A stretch of 64,000 nt of DNA. Origin: Salinarimonas sp052380005. Its GTDB lineage: Bacteria; Pseudomonadota; Alphaproteobacteria; Rhizobiales; Beijerinckiaceae. The notes under the pieces were generated by a model. That model saw only the letters and a program-made list of their open reading frames with translations, was not told the DNA's origin and made no database searches. The position numbers and the translations under genes were made by a program. Location of the stretch: the NCBI GenBank assembly GCA_052380005.1, contig JBQTCJ010000004.1, one strand, 5' to 3'. Of the stretch, positions 30,993-39,911 are shown in pieces. Every line of letters starts with the position of its first letter. Within the stretch, counting starts at the first letter, position 1.

Positions 30993-32453
30993 TCAGCGAC
31001 CAGGCAATGCGGCCGGCGCCTCGGGCGAGAGCGCCACGACCTTGCCGGGGTTGAGGATGTCGCGCGGGTCGAGCGCGGCCTTGATCGCCAGCATCGTCTC
31101 GAGCGCCACCGCGTCCTTGTAGAGCACGAGCTCGTCGCGCTTGATGAGCCCCACGCCGTGCTCGGCGGCGATGGAGCCGTCGTAGGCGTGGACGATGTCG
31201 TGGACGATGCGGTTGAAGCGCTCCCACTCGCCGAGATACGCCGCCTTCTCCATGCCCACGGGCTGGGAGAGGTTGAAGTGGATGTTGCCGTCGCCGAAAT
31301 GGCCGAAGGCGCAGACGCGGATGCCCTCCATCGCCGCCTCGCAGGCCTCCGACGCCTCGACGATGAAGTCCGCGACCCGCGAGACCGGCACCGAGACGTC
31401 GTGCTTGATCGAGCCGCCCTCGCGGCCCTGCACCTCGGAGAGCATCTCGCGCAGCTTCCACAAGGCCGCGTTCTGCGCCTCGCTCGCGCCGATCGTCGCA
31501 TCCTCCACGAGCCCGTCCTCGATGGCGCCGCCGAGCACGGTCTCGATCAGGCCCTCGAGCTGCGCGTCCGCCCGCGGCGAGGACAGCTCGACGAGGGCGT
31601 AGGCCGCGTGGTCGCCCTGGAGCGGCCGGGTGACCCCGTCGGCGTGCTTCAGGACGAGCTCGAGGCCGAAACGGGGAATGTACTCGAAGGCGGTGAGCTG
31701 GTCCCCCGCCTCCTCGCGCAGGCGCTCGAACACCTTCAGCGCCGCGTGCGGCCCCTCGCAGCCGAGGAAGGCCGTCACCTTGGCCTTGGGCTTGGGGTAG
31801 AGCTTGAGCACCGCCGCCGTGATCACGCCGAGCGTGCCCTCCGAGCCGATGAACAGGTGCTTGAGATCGTAGCCCGTGTTGTCCTTGCGCAGGCCCTTCA
31901 TGCCGTTCCAGATCCGCCCGTCGGCGAGCACGACCTCGAGGCCGAGCACGAGGTCGCGGGCGTTCCCGTAGCGCAGCACGCCCGTGCCGCCGGCGTTGGT
32001 CGCGAGGTTGCCGCCGATCTGGCAGGTGCCCTCTGAGGCGAGCGAGAGGGGGAACAGCCGGTCCGCCGCGTCCGCCGCGTCCTGGATGGACCTCAGCGTC
32101 ACGCCCGCCTCCACGGTGATCGTGGCGTTGAGCGGATCCAGGGCGCGGATGGCGTTGAGCCGCGCGAGCGACAGCACGACCCCGCCATGCGGCACGCCGC
32201 CGCCGACGAGCCCGGTATTGCCGCCCTGCGGCACGACCGGAACGCCCGCCGCCGCGCATTGCGCCAGCACGAAGGAGACCTCGTGGACGTCCTTGGGGCG
32301 CACGACCGCGAGCGCGTGGCCGCGATAGAGCCCGCGGCTCTCGACGAGGTGCGGCTCGATGTCGGCGAGCGTCGAGACCACGCTGGCCTCGCCGAGCCGC
32401 TCGACCAGACGGGCGACGAGGGCGGCTTCGGCGTTGGGGGCGGCGTCGTTCAT
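30993..32453 (-). CDS. FAD-linked oxidase (D-2-hydroxyacid dehydrogenase, GlcD-like)
   Basis: ATG 32453 gives 486 aa. The N-terminal FAD_binding_4 domain has VVPQGGNTGLVGGGVPHGG and the later IGGNLATNAGGTGVLRYGNA; the C-terminal FAD-oxidase domain contains FGHFGDGNIHFNLSQP and ends SIAAEHGVGLIKRDEL with LDPRDILNPGKV. This matches D-lactate/D-2-hydroxyglutarate/glycolate oxidase subunit GlcD-type flavoproteins. With KDG kinase next to it, oxidation of a sugar-derived 2-hydroxyacid is plausible. Substrate is not certain. Confidence 0.92.
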   Translation of the reverse strand: MNDAAPNAEAALVARLVERLGEASVVSTLADIEPHLVESRGLYRGHALAVVRPKDVHEVSFVLAQCAAAGVPVVPQGGNTGLVGGGVPHGGVVLSLARLNAIRALDPLNATITVEAGVTLRSIQDAADAADRLFPLSLASEGTCQIGGNLATNAGGTGVLRYGNARDLVLGLEVVLADGRIWNGMKGLRKDNTGYDLKHLFIGSEGTLGVITAAVLKLYPKPKAKVTAFLGCEGPHAALKVFERLREEAGDQLTAFEYIPRFGLELVLKHADGVTRPLQGDHAAYALVELSSPRADAQLEGLIETVLGGAIEDGLVEDATIGASEAQNAALWKLREMLSEVQGREGGSIKHDVSVPVSRVADFIVEASEACEAAMEGIRVCAFGHFGDGNIHFNLSQPVGMEKAAYLGEWERFNRIVHDIVHAYDGSIAAEHGVGLIKRDELVLYKDAVALETMLAIKAALDPRDILNPGKVVALSPEAPAALPGR

Positions 32454-32653
32454 GCGTGTTCCGCGGGCTTCGTGACGCGAGTATTCCGGCGACGCGTCTC
32501 CTTTAGCACGACCGAGGGCGACGGCGTCACCCCTCGCGGGCGGCGCGGATGCGCGCACATCGACGAAGAGCGTTGCATTCACGCCGCCCGATGCTTGCCA
32601 GCCTCTCGCGGCGCTTCTAGCGTGCGGCGCTCCAATCACGAGGAGACGAGACC

Positions 32654-33382
32654 GTGACCGAGCCGATGTTCCGCGACGACGCCTATCTCACCCGCACCAC
32701 CGCCCGCGTCGTGGCGGTGACGGAGATGGGCATCGTGCTCGATCGCACCATCTTCTACGCCCAGGGCGGCGGCCAGCCCGGCGACGTCGGCCGGCTTCTC
32801 CGGCAGGACGGCACGGCGATTCCCGTCGCCAACGCCGTCTACGGCGAGGACCGCAGCGCCATCGCCCACGTCCCGGCGCCCGACGCGCCCGGCGTCGGCG
32901 ACGACCTGGTGGGGGAGGACGTCGTCGCCGAGATCGACTGGGACGTCCGCCACAAGCGCATGCGCGTGCACACGGCGCTCCACCTCCTCTCCGTCGTCCT
33001 GCCCTACCCCGTCACCGGCGGCGCCATCGGCGACGGCGACGGGCGGCTCGACTTCGACCTGCCGGAGGCCGGGCTCGACAAGGACGAGATCGCGGACACG
33101 CTCAACGGGCTGATCGCGCGCGACGCGCCGGTCTCCGAGCGCTGGATCTCCGACGCCGAGCTCGACGCCAACCCGAGCCTCGTCAAGACGATGTCGGTGA
33201 AGCCGCCGCGCGGCGCGGGCCGCGTGCGCCTCGTCGCCATCGGCGACATCGACCTCCAGCCCTGCGGCGGCACGCACGTGAAGCGCACGAGCGAGATCGG
33301 GCGCGTGCTCGTCACCGACGTCCAGAAGAAGGGCAAGCAGAACCGTCGCGTCCGTATCGCCCTCGCCGACGATGCCGGCTAA
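32654..33382 (+). CDS. alaX: Alanyl-tRNA editing protein AlaX
   Basis: GTG 32654 is chosen because AGGAG lies 8 bases upstream; it gives 242 aa. The zinc-binding editing motifs are present: RVHTALHLL (HxxxH, residues 106 and 110) and QPCGGTHVKRTSEIG. The length is that of a stand-alone AlaX, related to the editing domain of AlaRS. It hydrolyses Ser-tRNA(Ala) or Gly-tRNA(Ala), protecting translation from mischarging. It is followed 27 bases later by a sulfurtransferase gene, with which it may be co-transcribed. Confidence 0.93.
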   Translation: MTEPMFRDDAYLTRTTARVVAVTEMGIVLDRTIFYAQGGGQPGDVGRLLRQDGTAIPVANAVYGEDRSAIAHVPAPDAPGVGDDLVGEDVVAEIDWDVRHKRMRVHTALHLLSVVLPYPVTGGAIGDGDGRLDFDLPEAGLDKDEIADTLNGLIARDAPVSERWISDAELDANPSLVKTMSVKPPRGAGRVRLVAIGDIDLQPCGGTHVKRTSEIGRVLVTDVQKKGKQNRRVRIALADDAG

Positions 33383-33409
33383 AGTCGGCGCGTTTCACAG
33401 GAGCGCCCG

Positions 33410-34258
33410 ATGACAGACACGCCCTTCGTCACGCCCGCCTGGCTCGCCGAGCGCCTCGGCGCCCCCGGCCTCGTCGTCGTCGACGCCTCCTGGTACCTGC
33501 CGACGATGAGCCGAGACCCGCAGGCCGAGTTCCTCGCGGCACACGTCCCCGGCGCCGTGCGCTTCGACATCGACGCGGTGCGCGACGAGAGCGTGGACCT
33601 CCCCCACATGCTCCCCTCGCCGCAGGCCTTCGCCGCGGCCGTGGGCGCGATGGGCATCGGCGACGGCATGCACATCGTCGTCTACGACGGTGCGGGCCTG
33701 TTCGCCGCGCCGCGCGTCTGGTGGACCTTCCGCACCTTCGGCGCCCCCGACGTCTCGATCCTGGAGGGCGGCTTCCCCGCCTGGACGGCCGCGGGGCTCC
33801 CCGTCGAGGAGGGGCCGGCTCGCCCCCGGGCGAAGGCGACCTTCACGCCCCGGCTCGACCATTCCGCCGTGGCGGACCTCGCCGACGTGCGCCGCGCGCT
33901 CGAGACCGGCTCCGCCCAGGTGGTCGACGCCCGCCCCGCCGACCGCTTCGCCGGCCGCACGCCGGAGCCGCGCCCAGGCGTGCGCGCGGGGCGGATGCCC
34001 GGCGCGCTCAACGTCCCCTTCTCCGAGATCCTGCGCGACGGCCGCCTCGCCGACGCCGAGACGATCCGCGCGGCGCTGGCGCGGGCGGGCGTCGATCCGG
34101 CCAAGCCCGTGATCACGAGTTGCGGCTCGGGCGTCTCCGCCGCGATCCTCTCGCTGGCGCTCGCCGAGATCGGCCGCCCCGCCCGCGCCCTCTACGACGG
34201 CTCGTGGGCGGAATGGGGCAGCCGGGACGATTGCCCGGTGGAGACGGACGAGGGGTAG
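33410..34258 (+). CDS. sseA: 3-mercaptopyruvate/thiosulfate sulfurtransferase
   Basis: The 282-aa protein has two rhodanese domains: an inactive N-terminal one (LVVVDASWYLPTM, then HVPGAVRFDID) and a catalytic C-terminal one with VDARPADRFAGR and the active-site loop CGSGVSA. The CG(S/T)GV(T/S)A loop is typical of 3-mercaptopyruvate sulfurtransferases, which move sulfur to cyanide or thiol acceptors. The WG motif near the end (SWAEWGSR) is also usual. It is located after alaX in the same orientation. Confidence 0.93.
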   Translation: MTDTPFVTPAWLAERLGAPGLVVVDASWYLPTMSRDPQAEFLAAHVPGAVRFDIDAVRDESVDLPHMLPSPQAFAAAVGAMGIGDGMHIVVYDGAGLFAAPRVWWTFRTFGAPDVSILEGGFPAWTAAGLPVEEGPARPRAKATFTPRLDHSAVADLADVRRALETGSAQVVDARPADRFAGRTPEPRPGVRAGRMPGALNVPFSEILRDGRLADAETIRAALARAGVDPAKPVITSCGSGVSAAILSLALAEIGRPARALYDGSWAEWGSRDDCPVETDEG

Positions 34259-34402
34259 CGCGGGGCGTACCCACGCCGCTCGCCCCTGCCACCCCGGGTC
34301 GCGAAGCGGGCCCAGGGCCTAGAACCTCGGGGGTGTGCTCAGCGTGCGCGGAGCGCGCGCGTCCACGCACGCCGGTGGAAACGTCGTGCGCCGCCGCCGC
34401 GA

Positions 34403-35335
34403 TCACTCCCCCACGATCTCCCCGTCCGCATACCCCTGCACGTACAGCAGCGCCCGCAGGTCCGCGTGGTCGATCCGCGCGGCGGCGGCTTCCGCCACCG
34501 CGGGCTTGGCGTGGTAGGCGACGCCGAGCCCCGCCTCGCCGAGCATGGCGAGGTCGTTCGCGCCGTCGCCGACCGCCAGCGTGTCGGCCTCGCCGAGGCC
34601 CCGGCGCTCGCGCAGCTCGACGAGGGTCGCGTACTTGGCCGCGCGCCCGAGGATCGGCTCCTCGACCCGCCCCGCGAGCCGGCCGTCCTCGACGACGAGC
34701 ACGTTGGCGCGGTGCTCGTGGAAGCCGATCGCCTGCGAGATCGGCCCGGTGAAGAGCGTGAAGCCGCCGGAGACGAGGCAGGTGTAGGCGCCGTGCGCCC
34801 GCATGGTGCGCACCAGCGCCCGCCCGCCCGGCGTGAGCCGGATGCGCTCGGCGAGGATCTCCGGCACGATCGTCTCTGACAGGCCGGCGAGCAGCGCGAC
34901 GCGCTCGCGCAGCGCCGGCTCGAAGGGCAGCTCGCCGCGCATGGCGCGCTCGGTGATCGCGGCGACCTGGGGCTTGAGCCCGACGTAGTCCGCCAGCTCG
35001 TCGATGCATTCCTGGCCGATCATGGTCGAATCCATGTCCGCCAGGAACAGCCGCTTGCGACGATGGCGGACCGGCTGGACCACGACGTCGATCCGCGCGG
35101 CTGCGGCGTCGATGGCCTCCGCGATGGCGTTGCGGTAGTCCGAGAGGAGCACGGCCTCCCCGAGGGGCGCGACGTTGGGATCCTCGAGCGGGCCCGGCGA
35201 GAAGAGGAGGTCCGCCGCGCGCCCGTCGGAGAGCGTGCGCGCCTCCCCCCCCGGCAGCATCGCCATGGCGCGGTCCACATGCGGCGTTTCGAGACGAACG
35301 CCGGGGCCGGCGACGAGGGTTGCGACATGCGTCAT
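34403..35335 (-). CDS. serB: Phosphoserine phosphatase
   Basis: The 310-aa protein has a poorly conserved N-terminal ACT-like part and a HAD domain with FLADMDSTMIGQECIDELAD (nucleophile Asp100, Asp102), the second motif SGGFTLF and the final GDGANDLAML. This is the last step of serine synthesis from 3-phosphoglycerate. It is divergent from miaA with only 35 bases between starts, so both promoters must overlap or lie within the neighbouring gene. The 144 bases after its stop hold no gene. Confidence 0.95.
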   Translation of the reverse strand: MTHVATLVAGPGVRLETPHVDRAMAMLPGGEARTLSDGRAADLLFSPGPLEDPNVAPLGEAVLLSDYRNAIAEAIDAAAARIDVVVQPVRHRRKRLFLADMDSTMIGQECIDELADYVGLKPQVAAITERAMRGELPFEPALRERVALLAGLSETIVPEILAERIRLTPGGRALVRTMRAHGAYTCLVSGGFTLFTGPISQAIGFHEHRANVLVVEDGRLAGRVEEPILGRAAKYATLVELRERRGLGEADTLAVGDGANDLAMLGEAGLGVAYHAKPAVAEAAAARIDHADLRALLYVQGYADGEIVGE

Positions 35336-35370
35336 GGCGTGCGATCCGCGAGGTTCGTCGAAGGAGGCTG

Positions 35371-36276
35371 ATGGCCGTGAGGGCCCTTCTCATCGCAGGC
35401 CCGACCGCGTCCGGCAAGTCGGCGCTGGCGCTCGACGTCGCCCGGCGCCGCGACGGCGTGGTGATCAACGCCGATTCCATGCAGGTCTATCGCGACCTGC
35501 GGGTGCTCACCGCGCGCCCGGCCAAGGAGGAGGAGGCCGCAGCCCCGCACCGGCTCTACGGGCACGTGGACGGCGCGACGAACCACTCGGTGGCCCGCTG
35601 GCTCACCGAGGCGACCGCGGTGCTGGCCGAGGTCGAGGCCGAGGGGCGCCTGCCGATCTTCTGCGGAGGAACGGGGCTGTATTTCAAGGCGCTGACGGAA
35701 GGTCTTTCCGACATCCCCTCCGTCCCGGACGACGTGCGCGCGGCCGTGCGCGCCGCGTGCGAGGGGCGCGAGACGCCGGAGCTGCACGCGCGCCTCGCCG
35801 CGCGCGACCCCGCGAGCGCCGCGCGGCTGCGCCCGTCCGATCGCCTGCGGGTGATGCGCGCGCTCGAGGTGCACGCGGCGACGGGGCGCTCCATCTCGGA
35901 CTTCTGGGACGCACGGGCGCCCGGTCCGCTCTCCGGAGAGGGGGTCGAGAAGGTCTTCCTCGCACCCGACCGGGCCGAGATCCGCGCCCGGATCGACGCG
36001 CGCTTCCTGGCGATGATGGAGGCCGGCGCCCTCGAAGAGGTCGCCGCGCTGGCGGCGCGGGCTCTCGACCCGATGCTCCCGGTGATGCGCGCCCACGGCG
36101 TGCCGGGGCTGATCGAAGCGCTCGAGGGGCGAATGTCGCTCGCGGACGCGATCGCCAAGGGGCAGGCCGACACGCGCGCCTACGCGAAGCGGCAGGTGAC
36201 GTGGTTTCGGAACTCGATGGACGGGTGGCGGTGGGTCGAGGCACGGGGTGCGGGTCAGGGCTTTTTCTCCCTTTGA
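35371..36276 (+). CDS. miaA: tRNA dimethylallyltransferase MiaA
   Basis: The ATG follows a near-ideal AAGGAGG. The 301-aa enzyme has the P-loop GPTASGKS (10-17), NADSMQVYRDL, GGTGLYFKALTEGL and a C-terminal region with TRAYAKRQVTWFRN. It adds the dimethylallyl group to A37 of tRNAs that read U-starting codons. The divergent serB and miaA arrangement is compact. A gap of 369 bases follows, which carries the control region of the ilv operon. Confidence 0.96.
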   Translation: MAVRALLIAGPTASGKSALALDVARRRDGVVINADSMQVYRDLRVLTARPAKEEEAAAPHRLYGHVDGATNHSVARWLTEATAVLAEVEAEGRLPIFCGGTGLYFKALTEGLSDIPSVPDDVRAAVRAACEGRETPELHARLAARDPASAARLRPSDRLRVMRALEVHAATGRSISDFWDARAPGPLSGEGVEKVFLAPDRAEIRARIDARFLAMMEAGALEEVAALAARALDPMLPVMRAHGVPGLIEALEGRMSLADAIAKGQADTRAYAKRQVTWFRNSMDGWRWVEARGAGQGFFSL

Positions 36277-36390
36277 TTTCTCCTTATGACCAGGCTCGGT
36301 CGCAGGAGAATGGACCGAGACGCGCCCTGGTCGGAGGCCCACCTGCGCGGGGCCCAACTTTGGCCCCTCGCAATACGGCAGTTTTGCCGG

Positions 36391-36419
36391 TTGACCCCGC
36401 CGCCGCCTTCCCCTAATGT
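36391..36419 (+). promoter_or_regulatory. Promoter of the ilv operon leader
   Basis: TTGACC (36391-36396), a 17-base spacer and TAATGT (36414-36419) match a sigma70-type promoter. The predicted start near 36426 lies about 27 bases before the leader peptide ATG, as expected for an attenuated amino-acid operon. The preceding 36277-36390 shows nothing else. Confidence 0.7.
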
Positions 36420-36452
36420 CCCACGCACAATTCGAGCCGAGATCCGCATCCC

Positions 36453-36503
36453 ATGCGCAACATCATTCTCGTAATCGGAGCGCCATCGACGGAGCGGGGC
36501 TGA
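36453..36503 (+). CDS. ilv leader peptide
   Basis: This 16-codon frame encodes MRNIILVIGAPSTERG. Five consecutive codons, Ile-Ile-Leu-Val-Ile, are for branched-chain amino acids. It overlaps the left arm of the large downstream hairpin. This is the classical arrangement of a peptide leader in which ribosome stalling upon lack of charged tRNA(Ile/Leu/Val) prevents the terminator and lets transcription reach ilvB. It is too short for ordinary gene finding, but the codon cluster and position make it convincing. Confidence 0.88.
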   Translation: MRNIILVIGAPSTERG

Positions 36504-36556
36504 CCCCCGCACGATCCGGCGATGGCGCACGAGGGCCCCCCGACGGGCCCTTTTTT
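36480..36556 (+). promoter_or_regulatory. Transcription attenuator of ilvB
   Basis: Three structures follow the control codons. An outer 9-bp stem pairs GCGCCATCG (36480-36488) with CGATGGCGC (36520-36528); nested inside is GCGGGG (36494-36499) with CCCCGC (36505-36510). Last comes the terminator AGGGCCC (36532-36538), 6-nt loop, GGGCCCT (36545-36551) with TTTTTT at 36551-36556. A ribosome stalled on the Ile/Leu/Val codons (36462-36476) would change pairing of the upstream stems and could disturb the terminator; the exact antiterminator pairing needs folding. Confidence 0.8.
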
Positions 36557-36645
36557 ATTGTCTCCACGAGATCGACCCGACACACCGCCAGCCCCCCAAC
36601 CGAACCGTCACACGACCACGGACGACGACACGAAGGACGAGCGCG

Positions 36646-38424
36646 ATGAGCGAGATGATGACCGGAGCCGAGATGGTCGTCCGCGCCCTGCAGGACCAGG
36701 GTGTCGAGCATATCTTCGGATATCCCGGCGGCGCGGTGCTGCCGATCTACGATGCGCTCTTCCATCAGGACACGATCCAGCACGTGCTCGTGCGCCACGA
36801 GCAGGGCGCCGTGCACGCGGCAGAGGGCTACGCCCGCTCGTCGGGCAAGGTCGGCGTCGTGCTCGTCACCTCCGGCCCGGGCGCGACGAACGCCGTCACG
36901 GGGCTGACCGACGCGCTGATGGACTCGGTCCCGCTCGTGTGCATCACCGGCCAGGTGCCGACGCACCTCATCGGCTCGGACGCGTTCCAGGAATGCGACA
37001 CGGTCGGCATCACCCGGCATTGCACGAAGCACAACTACCTCGTGAAGGACATCGCCGACCTGCCGCGCATCCTGCACGAGGCCTTCTACGTCGCGGCGAA
37101 CGGCCGCCCCGGCCCGGTCGTGATCGACCTCCCCAAGGACATCCAGTTCAAGACCGGGCTCTACGCCCGCCCGCGCGACAACCAGCACAAGACCTACCGG
37201 CCGAAGGTGAAGGGCGACCTCGACCAGATCCGCCGCGCGATCGAGCTGATGGCGGCGGCGAAGAAGCCGGTGTTCTACACCGGCGGCGGCGTCATCAACG
37301 CCGGCCCGCACGCCTCCGAGCTGCTGCGCGAGCTGGTGCGGCTCACGGGCTTCCCGGTCACCTCGACCCTGATGGGGCTCGGCGCCTACCCCGCCTCGGA
37401 CGACCAGTTCCTCGGCATGCTCGGCATGCACGGCACCTACGAGGCGAACCTCGCCATGCACGGGTGCGACCTGATGATCAACATCGGGGCGCGCTTCGAC
37501 GACCGCATCACCGGGCGCCTCGACGCGTTCTCGCCGCACTCGCGCAAGATCCACGTCGACATCGACCCGTCCTCGATCAACAAGAACGTCAAGGTCGACC
37601 TCGGCATCATCGGCGATTGCGGCCACGTGCTCGAGGACATGGTGCGCCTGTGGCGCTCGATGTCGCCGACGGTCGACAAGGGCGCGCTGAAGTCCTGGTG
37701 GGGCCAGATCGGGGAGTGGCGCGCGCGCAAGTGCCTCGCCTTCCGCAACTCCGACAGCGTGATCAAGCCGCAATACGCCATCCAGCGCCTCTACGAGGCG
37801 ACGAAGGTGTCGGGCCGCGACACGTTCGTGACGACCGAGGTCGGCCAGCACCAGATGTGGGCCGCGCAGTATTTCGGCTTCGACGCGCCCAACCGCTGGA
37901 TGACGTCCGGCGGGCTCGGCACCATGGGCTACGGCCTGCCCGCGGCGATCGGCACGCAGCTCGCGCACCGCGACGCGCTCGTGGTCGACATCGCCGGCGA
38001 GGCGTCGATCCTGATGAACATCCAGGAGATGTCCACCGCCGTCCAGTACCGGCTGCCGGTGAAGATCTTCATCCTCAACAACGAGTACATGGGCATGGTG
38101 CGCCAGTGGCAGGAGCTGCTGCACGGCGGGCGCTACTCGCAGTCCTACTCGGAGTCCCTGCCCGATTTCGTCAAGCTCGCCGAAGCCTACGGCGCGGTGG
38201 GCATGCGCTGCGACGATCCCGGCAAGCTGGACGGAGCCATCGCCGAGATGCTCGCCATCGACCGCCCGGTGATCTTCGACTGCCTCGTCGACAAGGCCGA
38301 GAACTGCTTCCCGATGATCCCCTCGGGCAAGGCCCACAACGAGATGCTGCTCAACGACTACCTCGGCGAGACCGGCGCCGACATCGGCTCGGTGATCGAC
38401 GAGAAGGGCAAGATGCTGGTGTGA
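36646..38424 (+). CDS. ilvB: Acetolactate synthase large subunit
   Basis: The 592-aa ThDP enzyme has the N-terminal YPGGAVLPIYDAL and catalytic Glu in VRHEQGAVHAAEGYAR, the FAD-binding middle (FDDRITGRLDAFSPHSRKIH), and the ThDP pyrophosphate motif GEASILMNIQEMSTA with NNEYMGMVRQWQ. GEA replaces the more usual GDA/GDG at the metal-binding turn; the motif is otherwise intact. It makes 2-acetolactate or 2-aceto-2-hydroxybutyrate, the first common step of Val, Leu and Ile synthesis. It is controlled by the attenuator just upstream and needs the small subunit encoded at 39301. Confidence 0.96.
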   Translation: MSEMMTGAEMVVRALQDQGVEHIFGYPGGAVLPIYDALFHQDTIQHVLVRHEQGAVHAAEGYARSSGKVGVVLVTSGPGATNAVTGLTDALMDSVPLVCITGQVPTHLIGSDAFQECDTVGITRHCTKHNYLVKDIADLPRILHEAFYVAANGRPGPVVIDLPKDIQFKTGLYARPRDNQHKTYRPKVKGDLDQIRRAIELMAAAKKPVFYTGGGVINAGPHASELLRELVRLTGFPVTSTLMGLGAYPASDDQFLGMLGMHGTYEANLAMHGCDLMINIGARFDDRITGRLDAFSPHSRKIHVDIDPSSINKNVKVDLGIIGDCGHVLEDMVRLWRSMSPTVDKGALKSWWGQIGEWRARKCLAFRNSDSVIKPQYAIQRLYEATKVSGRDTFVTTEVGQHQMWAAQYFGFDAPNRWMTSGGLGTMGYGLPAAIGTQLAHRDALVVDIAGEASILMNIQEMSTAVQYRLPVKIFILNNEYMGMVRQWQELLHGGRYSQSYSESLPDFVKLAEAYGAVGMRCDDPGKLDGAIAEMLAIDRPVIFDCLVDKAENCFPMIPSGKAHNEMLLNDYLGETGADIGSVIDEKGKMLV

Positions 38425-38436
38425 CGCAGTGGCTCC

Positions 38437-38582
38437 TCCCCTCTCCCGGATGGGAGAGGGGTAGGAGTGAGGGTGACCGGCGGGCGGGCTACAGGACGCG
38501 AACGACGGCCTTCATCCCGCTTCTCCATTTCCCCACGCCGTATCCCCTCACCCCCGGCCCCTCTCCCATCCGGGAGAGGGGA
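38437..38582. repeat. Pair of 25-bp inverted intergenic palindromes
   Basis: TCCCCTCTCCCGGATGGGAG with AGGGG (38437-38461) is the exact reverse complement of 38558-38582. Each copy is itself a palindrome (CCTCTCCC / GGGAGAGG) and together they could form a long hairpin across the ilvB-GST gap in the mRNA. The flanks also match imperfectly (GAGGGTGA against TCACCCCC). The same type of palindrome is seen at 3820-3840 and 45167-45193, so these are probably dispersed repeats of this genome. Confidence 0.75.
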
Positions 38583-38599
38583 GCCACGTCGAGAGATCC

Positions 38600-39286
38600 A
38601 TGAAGCTCGTCATCGGCAACAAGCTCTACTCCTCCTGGTCGCTCCGGCCGTGGATCCTGATGCGCAATCTCGGGCTCGACTTCGAGGAGGCGCTCGTCCC
38701 CCTCGATCGGCCGAACACCAAGGCGCGCATCCTGGCGCACTCGCCCGCCGGCAAGGTGCCCGTCCTCGTCGACGGCCAGGCCACGGTGTGGGAATCGCTC
38801 GCGATCCTCGATTACCTGGCGGACCTCTATCCCGAGAGCGAGATCTGGCCGCGGGAGGACGTGGCGCGGGCCTACGCCCGCTCGATCGCGGCGGAGATGC
38901 ACGCCGGCTTCCAGAAGCTGCGCGCCGCGCTGCCGATGAACCTCGGCCGGCGTTACGCGCACAAGGACCGCGGCCCCGAGGTCGCCGCCGACGTGGCGCG
39001 GGTCGTCGCGATCTGGCGCGAGGCCCGAACCCGCTTCGGCGCCGGCGGGCCGTTCCTGTTCGGCAAGCGCTTCGGCGCCGCGGACGCGATGTACGCCCCC
39101 GTGGTGACCCGGCTCGACGGCTATTCCTGGCCTGTCGACGCCGACGCGCGCGAATACATGGAGGCGGTGCTCACGCTGCCCGCCTTCGTGGAGTGGCGCG
39201 AGGCGGCCCTCGACGAGGAGTGGGTGCTCGCCCACGACGAGGTGGACGAGCCCGCCATCGCGGTCTATCGCAGGAACGGCGCCTGA
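38600..39286 (+). CDS. Glutathione S-transferase family protein
   Basis: The 228-aa protein opens with a thioredoxin-like GST N-domain: LVIGNKLYSSWSLRPWILMR, then SPAGKVPVLVDG and WESLAILDYLADLYPES, which bind glutathione. The C-terminal helical domain has PFLFGKRFGAADAMYAPVV, the usual GST hydrophobic capping segment. It may conjugate or reduce electrophiles. It sits between ilvB and ilvN with only 14 bases to the latter, so it is probably part of the same transcript, an odd place for a GST. No link to branched-chain synthesis is known to me. Confidence 0.9.
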   Translation: MKLVIGNKLYSSWSLRPWILMRNLGLDFEEALVPLDRPNTKARILAHSPAGKVPVLVDGQATVWESLAILDYLADLYPESEIWPREDVARAYARSIAAEMHAGFQKLRAALPMNLGRRYAHKDRGPEVAADVARVVAIWREARTRFGAGGPFLFGKRFGAADAMYAPVVTRLDGYSWPVDADAREYMEAVLTLPAFVEWREAALDEEWVLAHDEVDEPAIAVYRRNGA

Positions 39287-39300
39287 CAGGAACGCACGAC

Positions 39301-39843
39301 ATGAACCAGACCCACTACCCCGCCGCCCCCGTCGTCGAGGCCGTCAACCGGCACACGCTCGCCGTCATCGTCGACAACGAGCCGGGCGTGCTCGCGCGCA
39401 TCGCGGGCCTGTTCTCCGGGCGCGGCTACAACATCGAGAGCCTCACCGTATCGGAGACGCACCACGAGACGCACGTCTCGCGCATCACCATCGTCACCGC
39501 CGGGACGGCGGGGGTGATCGAGCAGATCAAGGCGCATCTGGAGCGGCTCGTCCCCGTCCACCGCGTCGACGACCTCACCGTGCGCGGCGAGGCGCTCGAG
39601 CGCGAGCTGTGCCTCGTCAAGGTCGCCGGCGAGGGTGACCATCGGGTCGAGGCCCTGCGCCTCGCCTCCGCCTTCGGCGCCCGCACCCTCGACGCGACGC
39701 TCACCTCCTTCGTGTTCGAGCTCACCGGCGCCTCCGAGGACATCGAGCGCTTCGTCAAGCTGATGGCCGGCGTGGGCCTCGTCGAGGTCGCCCGCACGGG
39801 CGTCGCCGCGATGAGCCGCGGGGCGGAGGCGATGGAGGGGTGA
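39301..39843 (+). CDS. ilvN: Acetolactate synthase small subunit
   Basis: The 180-aa protein has an N-terminal ACT domain (LAVIVDNEPGVLARIAGLFS, then GRGYNIESLTV) that binds valine, and a C-terminal ALS_ss domain (ELCLVKVAGEGDHRVEALRL and LTGASEDIERFVKLM). It activates IlvB and confers feedback inhibition. Length matches the IlvH-type small subunit of about 160-185 aa. Its stop overlaps a GTG, but the protease that follows probably starts at 39912. Confidence 0.96.
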   Translation: MNQTHYPAAPVVEAVNRHTLAVIVDNEPGVLARIAGLFSGRGYNIESLTVSETHHETHVSRITIVTAGTAGVIEQIKAHLERLVPVHRVDDLTVRGEALERELCLVKVAGEGDHRVEALRLASAFGARTLDATLTSFVFELTGASEDIERFVKLMAGVGLVEVARTGVAAMSRGAEAMEG

Positions 39844-39911
39844 GGCGACCCGGATCGCGATGGGCTAGGCTGCCCGCGGTCACCCCCCGTCCGAATCAGA
39901 AGGGTCGAGCC

